Position numbers and translations under genes: made by a program. Below the pieces are notes generated by a model, which saw only the letters and a list, made by a program, of their open reading frames with translations, was not told where the DNA came from and did not search any database. 5,193 nt of DNA from Candidatus Nanopelagicales bacterium (GTDB taxonomy: Bacteria; Actinomycetota; Actinomycetes; S36-B12), in the NCBI GenBank assembly GCA_938091275.1, contig CALKMY010000043.1:1-5193 (forward strand), in the 5' to 3' direction. Each line of letters begins with the position of its first letter. The stretch's first letter is position 1. Of the stretch, positions 1 through 5,193 are shown piece by piece.

Positions 1-807
1 GCGTTCCTTCTCCGTCTCGACTTTCTCCACTGTGTCGTGGTCTGTGAGACGGAACTCATGGGTTTTGTTCGAGATTTCTCGTCTTCCTATCTCGAACATC
101 ACTTTGTCAATCAAGAAGTTGTCGGGAGTCACTTCTCCCGACACGACCCCTTCACCGAAGCCCCAGGCGGAGTCGATGCAAATCTGTGAACGATCGCCGT
201 TCGATGGGTTCAAGGTGAAAGCGACACCGGCAGAGACGGGACGCACCATCTTCTGCACTACGACGCTCATTTCGACCGTGTGGTGCTCGTAGCCCATCTC
301 CACTCGGTAGCACGTGGCCCGGTCAGTGAACAAGCTCGCCCAGCATCGCCGCACAGCGGCGACCACGTCGTCAGCTCCTCGGACCCACAGATACGTGTCG
401 TGCTCCCCGGCAAACGATGCATCGGGCGAGTCCTCACTGGTCGCCGAGGAACGCACTGCCACCGGCACGTCGTCTGTGTTCGACTCCGAGCACAATGTGG
501 CGTACGCACTGCGCAGATCGTCTTCAACCGCTGAGGGCATCGCCATGCCCTCGATCGCGCGTCGTATCTCGCTGCACCGCTCGGAAACCATGTTCGTATC
601 GTTGGTATCGAGGCCATCAAGGTGAACGGCGAGTTCTGCGTCGAGGCCGGCCTTTTCTTTACTGGCTAAAAACGCTGCGGTGGTCAACGCGAAGCCGGGA
701 GGCACGGGCAACCCCGCGCCGGTCATCTCTCCCAGACTGGCTCCCTTGCCACCGACGCTCGCCTTCACACTCGGTGCATACTCGTTGAACCACATAATCA
801 TGCTCAT
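1..807 (-). CDS. PEP-synthase-like phosphotransferase, N-terminal ATP-binding domain (partial, 3' end outside window)
   Basis: The reading frame is open from the ATG at 807 through base 1: 269 residues with no stop. The sequence shows the landmarks of the PEP synthase / pyruvate phosphate dikinase N-terminal ATP-grasp domain: VGGKGASLGEM (18-28), LPVPPGF (33-39), VRSSATSEDSPDASFAG (118-134), VQKMV (184-188), SAGVAFTLNP (192-201) and a WGFGEG-to-TPD block (215-229). In this family the domain binds ATP and phosphorylates a histidine on a separate swivelling domain, which is not in the window. It could therefore be a full-length PEP synthase or a stand-alone ATP-binding subunit, like the roughly 40-kDa subunit of phenylphosphate synthase or part of CreHI/HpeHI aryl kinases. 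Its place beside a phosphatase and catechol dioxygenases favours an aryl kinase subunit over gluconeogenesis; that is inference. The start overlaps the upstream stop (ATGA) and has an ideal AGGAGG. Further in-frame ATGs at 801 and 795 are less well placed. Family assignment is firm, substrate is not. Confidence 0.93.
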   Translation of the reverse strand, partial: MSMIMWFNEYAPSVKASVGGKGASLGEMTGAGLPVPPGFALTTAAFLASKEKAGLDAELAVHLDGLDTNDTNMVSERCSEIRRAIEGMAMPSAVEDDLRSAYATLCSESNTDDVPVAVRSSATSEDSPDASFAGEHDTYLWVRGADDVVAAVRRCWASLFTDRATCYRVEMGYEHHTVEMSVVVQKMVRPVSAGVAFTLNPSNGDRSQICIDSAWGFGEGVVSGEVTPDNFLIDKVMFEIGRREISNKTHEFRLTDHDTVEKVETEKER

Positions 808-1982
808 GCGCGAGCCTCCTGACGAGGTGCCGATGGGAGTGCGGCGCCTTCTAGTCGCTCCCACCAGTCGGGCAAGAGGTCCAGCTGGGGAACTTGAACC
901 TCCTGAACCCTGTTGCGGTAGGCGATGAGGGCGGACTTCTCTTCAAGGAGCCGCACGATGACTTCCTCGGTGTTGTAGGGCTCGCCAGGGTCGTACCCGA
1001 AAGCGCTGATCGCGAAGACCCGGATCGGACCGGAGTGCGTGCCGACGATGATGCGATCCCCCGGGTACTCGGTCCGGATTCGTTCGATACCAGCCCAAAA
1101 ACGGCGAACCGTCGCCGACGGGGGCTCAAAGTTCAACATCGGGATCTGCGTCCACAACGTGATGGGGTCTCCGCCTCCCGCCTGGGTCTGCCAGAACCGA
1201 TCGATCTCCACAAGCCAACTCGGTCGATTACCCATGGCGACGCGCTCGTACTTCTCCATCTCCTTCTTGTACAGCCGGAAGGCTCCCGTGACGTCTCGAA
1301 GGCCTTCGGGAGTCCACACCTGGAAGTTTCGAAACTCTTCCATCGGGTGAACCTCGGAGACCTCTGCCTCGCGTCCCCACATCGTCAGGCCGTCGAGGAG
1401 GCCTTTACGTATGCCCTCTGATGTCTGGCGGGCACGATTCGTGTCCGCACTCACGATGTGAACGCGCTCTCCGTCTCGCAGTGACTTGGAGATGTCGAAT
1501 CCGCGCCGATGCACCTGCCAGCTGCCCAAAGGAGTGAGGCCACTCTCCGTCGAGTAGCCCTGGGTCTCTCCGTGCCGAATGATGTGGACCTGCGTGAGCA
1601 CTTTCGCCCCCGCCTGCTGCGCATCTTCCGGGACGATTTCCTTCGTCTTCGTAATCTGGGCGCGGGCAAGCGTCACACCGAGGTCTTGCCCCTCCCACTC
1701 CGGCAGTGGGCTCTCCAAGGGATGGGCGCCGGACTTGCGATCACGAAAGCGACGCAGATACAAAGGCGTGTCGTCAGTGCGACCGGAGTCGGGAGCGGTC
1801 CCGCCGTCGAGCTCGTGCCGTTTCCCACCCTGGGCTTCGCGATTCAAGTAATTCTGCAGATACGCCGGCGGATCGGTTCTATTCAAGTGAGGGAGCCTCG
1901 GGCGCGCGTCCGTGGTCGCCGCCTCATCACCCACGGGCTCCGCCCCGTCGGCTTGAGCGTTCCTAATGTCTGACGCAGCCAT
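804..1982 (-). CDS. Histidine phosphatase superfamily protein with long N-terminal extension
   Basis: This 392-residue protein carries the phosphoglycerate-mutase-like phosphatase signature. RHGET at 136-140 contains the phospho-accepting His137. DTNRARQT (180-187) carries the phosphate-binding arginine. HPMEEF (212-217) offers a candidate acid/base glutamate, and GTHSGP (314-319) carries the second catalytic His316. It probably removes a phosphate from a small cytosolic substrate; no signal peptide or membrane segment is visible. The usual domain is about 200 residues. Here about 130 residues of charged, apparently disordered sequence precede it, and about 60 residues (roughly 228-290) between the glutamate motif and the second histidine look like a substrate-covering insert. 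The context suggests an aryl-phosphate phosphatase playing the role of CreD or HpeD, which is inference; a direct sequence match to those was not tested. It starts 7 bases after the dioxygenase stop and overlaps the kinase gene start by 4 bases. A glycolytic mutase is unlikely given the size and neighbours. Confidence 0.9.
   Translation of the reverse strand: MAASDIRNAQADGAEPVGDEAATTDARPRLPHLNRTDPPAYLQNYLNREAQGGKRHELDGGTAPDSGRTDDTPLYLRRFRDRKSGAHPLESPLPEWEGQDLGVTLARAQITKTKEIVPEDAQQAGAKVLTQVHIIRHGETQGYSTESGLTPLGSWQVHRRGFDISKSLRDGERVHIVSADTNRARQTSEGIRKGLLDGLTMWGREAEVSEVHPMEEFRNFQVWTPEGLRDVTGAFRLYKKEMEKYERVAMGNRPSWLVEIDRFWQTQAGGGDPITLWTQIPMLNFEPPSATVRRFWAGIERIRTEYPGDRIIVGTHSGPIRVFAISAFGYDPGEPYNTEEVIVRLLEEKSALIAYRNRVQEVQVPQLDLLPDWWERLEGAALPSAPRQEARA
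815..820 (-). promoter_or_regulatory. Ribosome binding site of the PEP-synthase-like gene
   Basis: A perfect AGGAGG on the minus strand lies 7 bases before the ATG at 807, inside the last codons of the phosphatase gene. It decides the start among three in-frame ATGs (807, 801, 795). With the ATGA stop/start overlap it suggests translational coupling of phosphatase and kinase. Confidence 0.8.
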
Positions 1983-1986
1983 CGCT

Positions 1987-1991
1987 CTCCT
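1987..1991 (-). promoter_or_regulatory. Ribosome binding site of the histidine phosphatase gene
   Basis: AGGAG on the minus strand sits 4 bases before the ATG at 1982 and overlaps the TAG stop (1992-1990) of the upstream dioxygenase. Ribosomes ending the dioxygenase would release directly on this site. It supports the 1982 start and hence the long N-terminal extension being translated. Confidence 0.6.
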
Positions 1992-2901
1992 AGCTGTGCA
2001 CCGTCAGGAAGTGCTGATCAACAACGCCGTCGTAGTAGAAGATGGCGCGACCCATTTCCGCCTCGGTCCAGGTGATGGGTGGCTCCTCAGGATCCACTTG
2101 GTAGCCCCCCGTGAAGGCCTCATTGCGATTGCCTGCGGGATCGAAGAAGTAGATGCAGTGCCCGCGCGTCGCACCATGTCGCGTTGGATTCGTTTCGATG
2201 GGAACACCGTGATACGCCAGGACATCGGCGGTGTCTCGGATAGCCGTCCAGTCGTCGACCCAGAAGGCGAAGTGGTGTAGACCGCGGTCCTTGCCAGTTA
2301 CGAGCGCGATGTCGTGCGAGTGATGCGAGCGCTCCAGCCACGTGGCGACCTGAAAACCATCGTCACCAACGACCTGTTCCGTGAGGTGGAAATCGAGCAC
2401 TTCCTGCAGAAAGACAGTGTTTCCCGCCACGTCTTCGCATGTGATGAAGATGTGGTCCAACCGGGGTGGCGCGAAACCGACCATATTGATCGGCTTGGGT
2501 GGCGGGTTCACCAGTGGGAGCAGGTTGCCGACAATTTGCATTCCGTACACAAGCTCCATGACATGCCCACTCGGCAAAGTGAACCGAATCGCTTCGCCGT
2601 GACCAGGACCGATCTCACCAGCGGCATAGCGGATGACGTCCACACCCGCCTTGGCAAGCCTGTCCGTGTAGTAGTCGAGATCTTCGCGGTAACGAACCTT
2701 CCATCCCATGTGGTTCAGGCCGTAAGTCGGTTCGCTGGTCAAAATGACCGAGTGATGCTGTTGCTCATCCCAACACTTGAGGAAGACCCGATCCTGCTCG
2801 CGGGCGGTCTCATACAAGCCGACGACTTCTGTGTAATAGGCGGTCGCCAACTCCAGGTCCGGAACCCGGACCTCAACATGCGATAGACGGAGAATTCCCA
2901 T
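1990..2901 (-). CDS. XylE-type extradiol dioxygenase (catechol 2,3-dioxygenase-like), second gene of tandem pair
   Basis: This 303-residue protein aligns by eye along its whole length with Pseudomonas putida XylE, a two-domain vicinal-oxygen-chelate enzyme that cleaves catechol next to the diol (meta-cleavage) with Fe(II) and O2. The catalytic residues are all present in the C-terminal domain. The Fe ligands are His150 (RLDH), His210 (GLHH) and Glu261 (NRNE), matching XylE His153, His214 and Glu265. The active-site residues are His196 (SHD), His242 (PTRHG) and Tyr251 (CIYFF), matching His199, His246 and Tyr255. The C-terminus FLTVHS resembles the XylE end FMTVLT. It should therefore be an active cytosolic ring-cleavage enzyme. 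The preferred catechol cannot be told; a substituted catechol is possible. It lies 9 bases after its paralogue and 7 before the phosphatase gene. The start at 2901 is supported by AAAGG 6 bases upstream and by the matching N-terminus of the paralogue. Automatic labels such as glyoxalase or bleomycin resistance would be misleading. Confidence 0.95.
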   Translation of the reverse strand: MGILRLSHVEVRVPDLELATAYYTEVVGLYETAREQDRVFLKCWDEQQHHSVILTSEPTYGLNHMGWKVRYREDLDYYTDRLAKAGVDVIRYAAGEIGPGHGEAIRFTLPSGHVMELVYGMQIVGNLLPLVNPPPKPINMVGFAPPRLDHIFITCEDVAGNTVFLQEVLDFHLTEQVVGDDGFQVATWLERSHHSHDIALVTGKDRGLHHFAFWVDDWTAIRDTADVLAYHGVPIETNPTRHGATRGHCIYFFDPAGNRNEAFTGGYQVDPEEPPITWTEAEMGRAIFYYDGVVDQHFLTVHS

Positions 2902-2907
2902 AGCCGG

Positions 2908-2912
2908 CCTTT
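2908..2912 (-). promoter_or_regulatory. Ribosome binding site of the second dioxygenase gene
   Basis: AAAGG on the minus strand lies 6 bases before the ATG at 2901 and overlaps the TAA stop (2913-2911) of the first dioxygenase. It is a modest match, consistent with reinitiation within one operon. Confidence 0.5.
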
Positions 2913-3819
2913 AGGTGTGCACCGTCATGAAGCGAGTATTGAGTTCGCCTTCGTAGTAGAAAACGGCGCGGCCGATTTGATCCTCGGTCCACGTGATCGT
3001 AGGAAACTCCGGATCGGGCCGATAGCCGCCGGTGAAGACTTCGTTTCGGGTTCCCAGTGGGTCGAAGAAGTAGATGGTGTTGCCGCGCGTGATTCCATGA
3101 CGCGTAGGTCCGACGTCGATCTGAATGCCGTTGTACGCGAGGATGTCAGCCGAGCGGCGTACGTGGTCCCAGTCGTCCAACCACCAGGCGAAATGGTGCA
3201 GTCCCCCGTTCTTGCCGGTGACGATCGCGATGTCGTGAGGACTATCCGTCACGGTCAGCCACGTGGCCGCTTGATGCCCCTGGCCGTCAAGGAGTTGTTC
3301 GGTTGTCCGGAACCCGAAAATATCTTCGAAGAACTTCGTCGAATCTCCTACTTCTTCCGCGGTGACCAGCAGGTGATCGAGCCGCGGCGGCGCGATTCCC
3401 GGCAGGCCCTCGACGAAGGGCACGGGGTTGACGGGCGACGTGGCTCGTCCCACCATCTCCAGATCGGCCACCAACTCCATGACCTGACCTGAGGGAGTTT
3501 CGAACTGAATGGACTCGCCCTGGCCGACGCGCTCTCCCTTCGACACCCGGCGGACGGGAAATCCGTAGTTGAGGACGCGGCGCTCGAATTCCTCGAGATC
3601 GTCGGCACGGTCGACCTTGAACGACATCAGGTCGAAACCAACCCGGGGACCGTAGATCAACCGGAGTGAATGATGGTTGGGCTCATCCCAGCATTTGAGG
3701 TAGACGGAGTTCTCGTCACGCTCTGTTTCCAGCATGCCAATGACTTCTGTGTAGTACGCCGTCGCCAGGTCGAGGTCGGTAACGGTCACATCGACGTGTG
3801 CCAACCGCTGCATGCCCAT
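2911..3819 (-). CDS. XylE-type extradiol dioxygenase (catechol 2,3-dioxygenase-like), first gene of the operon
   Basis: This 302-residue protein has the same fold and length as XylE and is roughly half identical by eye to the neighbouring dioxygenase. The Fe(II) ligands are His149 (RLDH), His209 (GLHH) and Glu260 (TRNE). The other conserved active-site residues are His195 (PHD), His241 (PTRHG) and Tyr250 (TIYFF). It should catalyse meta-cleavage of a catechol to a 2-hydroxymuconate semialdehyde-type product in the cytoplasm. The frame stays open upstream to a GTG at 3942, but the protein is best started at the ATG at 3819. That start gives an N-terminus (MGMQRLAHV) that lines up with the paralogue (MGILRLSHV) and has GAAGGAG 10 bases upstream. 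An ATG at 3813 is a weaker alternative. As the first gene after the divergent gap it should be expressed from the operon promoter. The local substitution NRNE to TRNE before the ligand is the only visible change in the motif. Confidence 0.95.
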   Translation of the reverse strand: MGMQRLAHVDVTVTDLDLATAYYTEVIGMLETERDENSVYLKCWDEPNHHSLRLIYGPRVGFDLMSFKVDRADDLEEFERRVLNYGFPVRRVSKGERVGQGESIQFETPSGQVMELVADLEMVGRATSPVNPVPFVEGLPGIAPPRLDHLLVTAEEVGDSTKFFEDIFGFRTTEQLLDGQGHQAATWLTVTDSPHDIAIVTGKNGGLHHFAWWLDDWDHVRRSADILAYNGIQIDVGPTRHGITRGNTIYFFDPLGTRNEVFTGGYRPDPEFPTITWTEDQIGRAVFYYEGELNTRFMTVHT

Positions 3820-3829
3820 AAAACATCCG

Positions 3830-3836
3830 CTCCTTC
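3830..3836 (-). promoter_or_regulatory. Ribosome binding site of the first dioxygenase gene
   Basis: GAAGGAG on the minus strand ends 10 bases before the ATG at 3819 and 16 before the ATG at 3813. This favours 3819 as the start and excludes the upstream GTG at 3942. An out-of-frame ATG at 3826 falls between this site and the start; it is too close to the site to be used well. Confidence 0.65.
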
Positions 3837-3842
3837 GCTGGG

Positions 3843-3860
3843 CAGCCCACACCGAGGCTG
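3843..3860 (-). other. Short hairpin in the leader of the catabolic operon
   Basis: CAGCC (3843-3847) and GGCTG (3856-3860) form a perfect 5-base stem around an 8-base loop, just upstream of the first ribosome binding site in the presumed transcript. No T-run follows, so it is not a terminator. It may be chance or may modestly affect translation. Confidence 0.25.
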
Positions 3861-3871
3861 ACCTAGAGGAG

Positions 3872-3900
3872 ACCGTAGAAGGAAATTGTCCCGCATGTAA
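3872..3900 (-). promoter_or_regulatory. Possible promoter of the dioxygenase-phosphatase-kinase operon
   Basis: On the minus strand TTACAT (3900-3895) and TACGGT (3877-3872) are separated by exactly 17 bases. The second fits the actinobacterial TANNNT -10 pattern, and the first is a weak -35. Transcription would begin near 3865 and leave a leader of about 45 bases. A weak -35 with a palindrome just upstream fits an activator-dependent promoter. This is inferred from pattern alone in a GC-rich gap. Confidence 0.35.
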
Positions 3901-3907
3901 GTACGCC

Positions 3908-3924
3908 GTCCCATCTAGCGGAAC
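3908..3924. promoter_or_regulatory. Imperfect palindrome, candidate IclR-regulator operator
   Basis: GTCCC (3908-3912) and GGAAC (3920-3924) form an inverted repeat with 4 of 5 pairs matching around a 7-base spacer. A second GTCCC at 3888-3892 lies 20 bases (about two helical turns) away on the same strand. The palindrome sits just upstream of the possible -35 of the operon, where IclR-type activators of aromatic pathways usually bind. It also lies 24 bases from the start of the opposite gene pair, so one site could control both. The link to this regulator is inference. Confidence 0.3.
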
Positions 3925-3947
3925 ACTTGCTGCTAGCCTCACGCCTC

Positions 3948-4616
3948 ATGACCGAGCACGCCGGTCCCGAGCAGATGCGCTCCGCCATGGCCGAGTACGT
4001 CCAGGCCGTTCATGGCGCCTACATCGACGCCGCCAACGCGCTTCCCCCCGGAGATCGCGCTCGATTGCCACTCTTCACCGCCGATACGTTCACCGTGATC
4101 GTCGCGGGAGCTCGGTATCTCCACGTACTCGCCACCACCGACAAGCTCCCGGCACCGGCAGGTCCGGAGGTTTCCCTGGAGCAGCAGCTCGACGACATGC
4201 ACTGGACGCTTCGATTCTTCGACCCCGTCATCTCTCCCGGCCTCGGCCTCATCGACGAAACACGCGAACCGGCCCCCCAAGCGGTTCGCGAAACCCTCGG
4301 CATTCGATCGGTCGTCTATCACCTTTCCGTCCCGCCGGGCAGTGGGCTGTCTGCCCACCACGCACAACACGCCGGCACCGGCCTCGCGCATTCGCAGGCA
4401 GCCGCCGATCGGGACTTCACCACGATCGCACAACTTCGCCCCCGAGACGGTTCGCTGGTGTCGGAGATGCATCAGGCTCACGTCAACGCCATGCCGAATG
4501 CCGCACGACTCCTCGCCGGTGCGCTCACCGGCACAACAGTTGCCGAAGACGACGTCGATGATCTCGACATCATTCGACGCAACACGCTCGCGATTCTCCG
4601 GAGCGCAGAACAATGA
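3948..4616 (+). CDS. Protein of unknown function, divergent from the catabolic operon and coupled to the IclR gene
   Basis: I do not recognise this 222-residue protein. It has no signal peptide or membrane segment and looks soluble. The N-terminal half (about 10-90) appears mostly helical. The middle has a histidine cluster: His125, His137, His138, His141 and His148, the last four in a Gly/Ala/Ser-rich stretch. The C-terminus (about 196-220) begins acidic (AEDDVDDLD) and ends in a probable helix. The histidine cluster could bind a metal, but no known metalloenzyme motif is evident. The ATG at 3948 was chosen; a TTG at 3927 would add seven residues. Neither has a convincing Shine-Dalgarno sequence. 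TAGCCT at 3934-3939 lies where a -10 would make the transcript start at or next to the ATG, so a leaderless message is possible. The stop overlaps the IclR start (ATGA), so the two proteins are made together. This suggests a role in regulation or in the same pathway, as inference. Confidence 0.8.
   Translation: MTEHAGPEQMRSAMAEYVQAVHGAYIDAANALPPGDRARLPLFTADTFTVIVAGARYLHVLATTDKLPAPAGPEVSLEQQLDDMHWTLRFFDPVISPGLGLIDETREPAPQAVRETLGIRSVVYHLSVPPGSGLSAHHAQHAGTGLAHSQAAADRDFTTIAQLRPRDGSLVSEMHQAHVNAMPNAARLLAGALTGTTVAEDDVDDLDIIRRNTLAILRSAEQ
4600..4603 (+). promoter_or_regulatory. Ribosome binding site of the IclR-type regulator gene
   Basis: GGAG lies 9 bases before the ATG at 4613, inside the last codons of the preceding gene. 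It is a weak site; the ATGA overlap suggests that translation mainly arrives from the upstream gene. Confidence 0.45.
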
Positions 4617-5193
4617 ACGACACCCAAGAGCGACCCCAACGCGCACACTCGACCCTTTCCAGCGTCGCGAACGCTGCACGTCTTCTCAAAGAGTTCAGTA
4701 AGGGAAATCGAGCACTTGGAGTCACAGAGTTGTCGCGGCGACTCGGAGTGGGAAAGAGCACGGCACATCGACTCGTCAACACACTTACCGAGGAGCGATT
4801 GCTCGAACAAGATCCCGACACCGGTGCTTACCGTCTCGGGTTGGCCATGTACGAACTCGGAACATCGGTCTACTGGCACACAGACCTCCACGAGGCCTGC
4901 ACACCCGTCCTCGAACAGTTGCGGAACGCATCGAAGGAGACGGTCCAAGTCGCTGTACTCGACGGCCGCGAGGTTGTCTACGTCGAACGCAGAGAGAGCC
5001 CGCAAACACTGCGGCTCTTCGGCCGCGTGGGTCACCGAAACGATGCCCACTGCACCAGCACCGGCAAGTTGCTGCTGGCATGCCTGTCTGCCGAAGAACT
5101 CGATACAACGCTTCACGGCTGGCGACTTCCATCGAGAACCCCCCACACCATCACCACTATCGAGGGCTTGCGCCGCGAGCTGCACGTAATCCG
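4613..5193 (+). CDS. IclR-family transcriptional regulator (partial, 3' end outside window)
   Basis: 193 complete codons are present from the ATG at 4613 and the frame runs off the window. IclR proteins are usually about 250-270 residues, so the last quarter is missing. The N-terminal winged helix-turn-helix spans about residues 14-78, with LSRRLGVGKSTAHRLVNTL (40-58) as the helix-turn-helix and a wing around 68-75. The effector-binding domain follows from about residue 93 and shows the family hallmark TSTGKLLLA (148-156) and the VAVLDGREVVYVERRES block (113-129). Such regulators bind small aromatic acids or pathway intermediates and often activate a divergent catabolic operon, as in the PcaR/PcaU/MhpR group. 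The divergent dioxygenase-phosphatase-kinase operon is therefore the likely target, through the 3820-3947 gap. Effector and direction of control cannot be read from the sequence. The gene is coupled to the preceding unknown gene by an ATGA overlap. Confidence 0.95.
   Translation, partial: MNDTQERPQRAHSTLSSVANAARLLKEFSKGNRALGVTELSRRLGVGKSTAHRLVNTLTEERLLEQDPDTGAYRLGLAMYELGTSVYWHTDLHEACTPVLEQLRNASKETVQVAVLDGREVVYVERRESPQTLRLFGRVGHRNDAHCTSTGKLLLACLSAEELDTTLHGWRLPSRTPHTITTIEGLRRELHVI

Noticed and set aside
32..625. Several short open frames on both strands inside the first 800 bases
   Set aside because: They are shadows of the continuous PEP-synthase-like frame, which runs without a stop from 807 to base 1 and carries all the family motifs.
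804..1982. Glycolytic phosphoglycerate mutase
   Set aside because: The protein is much longer than a mutase, has an unusual insert and extension, and lies in a catabolic operon; only the histidine phosphatase fold is shared.
2314..3492. Two plus-strand open frames (2314-2886 and 2917-3492) opposite the dioxygenase genes
   Set aside because: Both lie wholly antisense to strong XylE-type genes. Their resemblance to each other simply reflects the duplicated genes on the other strand.
1990..3819. Glyoxalase or bleomycin-resistance identity for the vicinal-oxygen-chelate proteins
   Set aside because: The full-length two-domain match to XylE with all iron ligands and active-site residues identifies extradiol dioxygenases.
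3820..3942. In-frame extension of the first dioxygenase up to a GTG at 3942, adding 41 residues
   Set aside because: The extension has no counterpart in XylE or in the paralogue, covers the probable promoter, and a good ribosome binding site lies before the ATG at 3819.
3812..4561. Plus-strand open frame of 249 codons in another frame over the control region and unknown gene
   Set aside because: The product is dominated by Arg, His, Ser and Pro, typical of an out-of-frame reading of GC-rich DNA, and it overlaps two better-supported genes.
3939..4679. Long open frame (246 codons) antisense to the unknown gene
   Set aside because: It mirrors a GC-rich gene on the other strand, overlaps the divergent gap and the IclR start, and its protein is rich in Arg, Gly, Val and Cys without any recognisable motif.
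4478..5185. Open frame of 235 codons antisense to the IclR gene
   Set aside because: The plus strand encodes a clear IclR protein with its helix-turn-helix and effector-domain motifs; the antisense product has no family features.

Overview
The window is high-GC, has short intergenic gaps and overlapping start/stop codons, and carries an IclR-type regulator divergent from a catabolic operon. This fits an aromatic-degrading actinobacterium (Rhodococcus, Mycolicibacterium, Gordonia or a relative). The genus is an inference from gene style only. Six protein genes fill nearly the whole window; two run off its ends. No RNA gene, CRISPR array, insertion sequence or factor-independent terminator was seen.

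Left part (1-3819), minus strand, read right to left, four tightly packed genes: (1) an XylE-type extradiol ring-cleavage dioxygenase (3819 to 2911); (2) a second, paralogous XylE-type dioxygenase (2901 to 1990); (3) a histidine-phosphatase-superfamily protein with a long N-terminal extension (1982 to 804); (4) the N-terminal ATP-binding half of a phosphoenolpyruvate-synthase-like phosphotransferase (807 to beyond base 1). The gaps are 9 bp, 7 bp and a 4-base ATGA overlap, so this is almost certainly one transcript.

Right part (3948-5193), plus strand: an unrecognised 222-residue cytosolic protein, then an IclR-family regulator coupled to it by an ATGA overlap and cut by the window end. The 128-bp divergent gap (3820-3947) holds a possible promoter for the catabolic operon, an imperfect palindrome placed where an activator could bind, and a small hairpin before the first ribosome binding site.

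Reading as a system: a PEP-synthase-like aryl kinase beside a dedicated phosphatase is the signature of pathways that mask a phenolic hydroxyl as a phosphate. Known examples are phenylphosphate synthase of Thauera, the Cre 4-cresol pathway of Corynebacterium glutamicum and the Hpe hydroxyacetophenone pathway of Rhodococcus. Here that pair shares an operon with two catechol 2,3-dioxygenase-like enzymes. I infer a phosphorylation-dependent phenol pathway that ends in dephosphorylation and meta-cleavage of a catechol, under IclR control. The second kinase subunit and any hydroxylase or carboxylase would have to lie left of base 1 or elsewhere, and the substrate is unknown.
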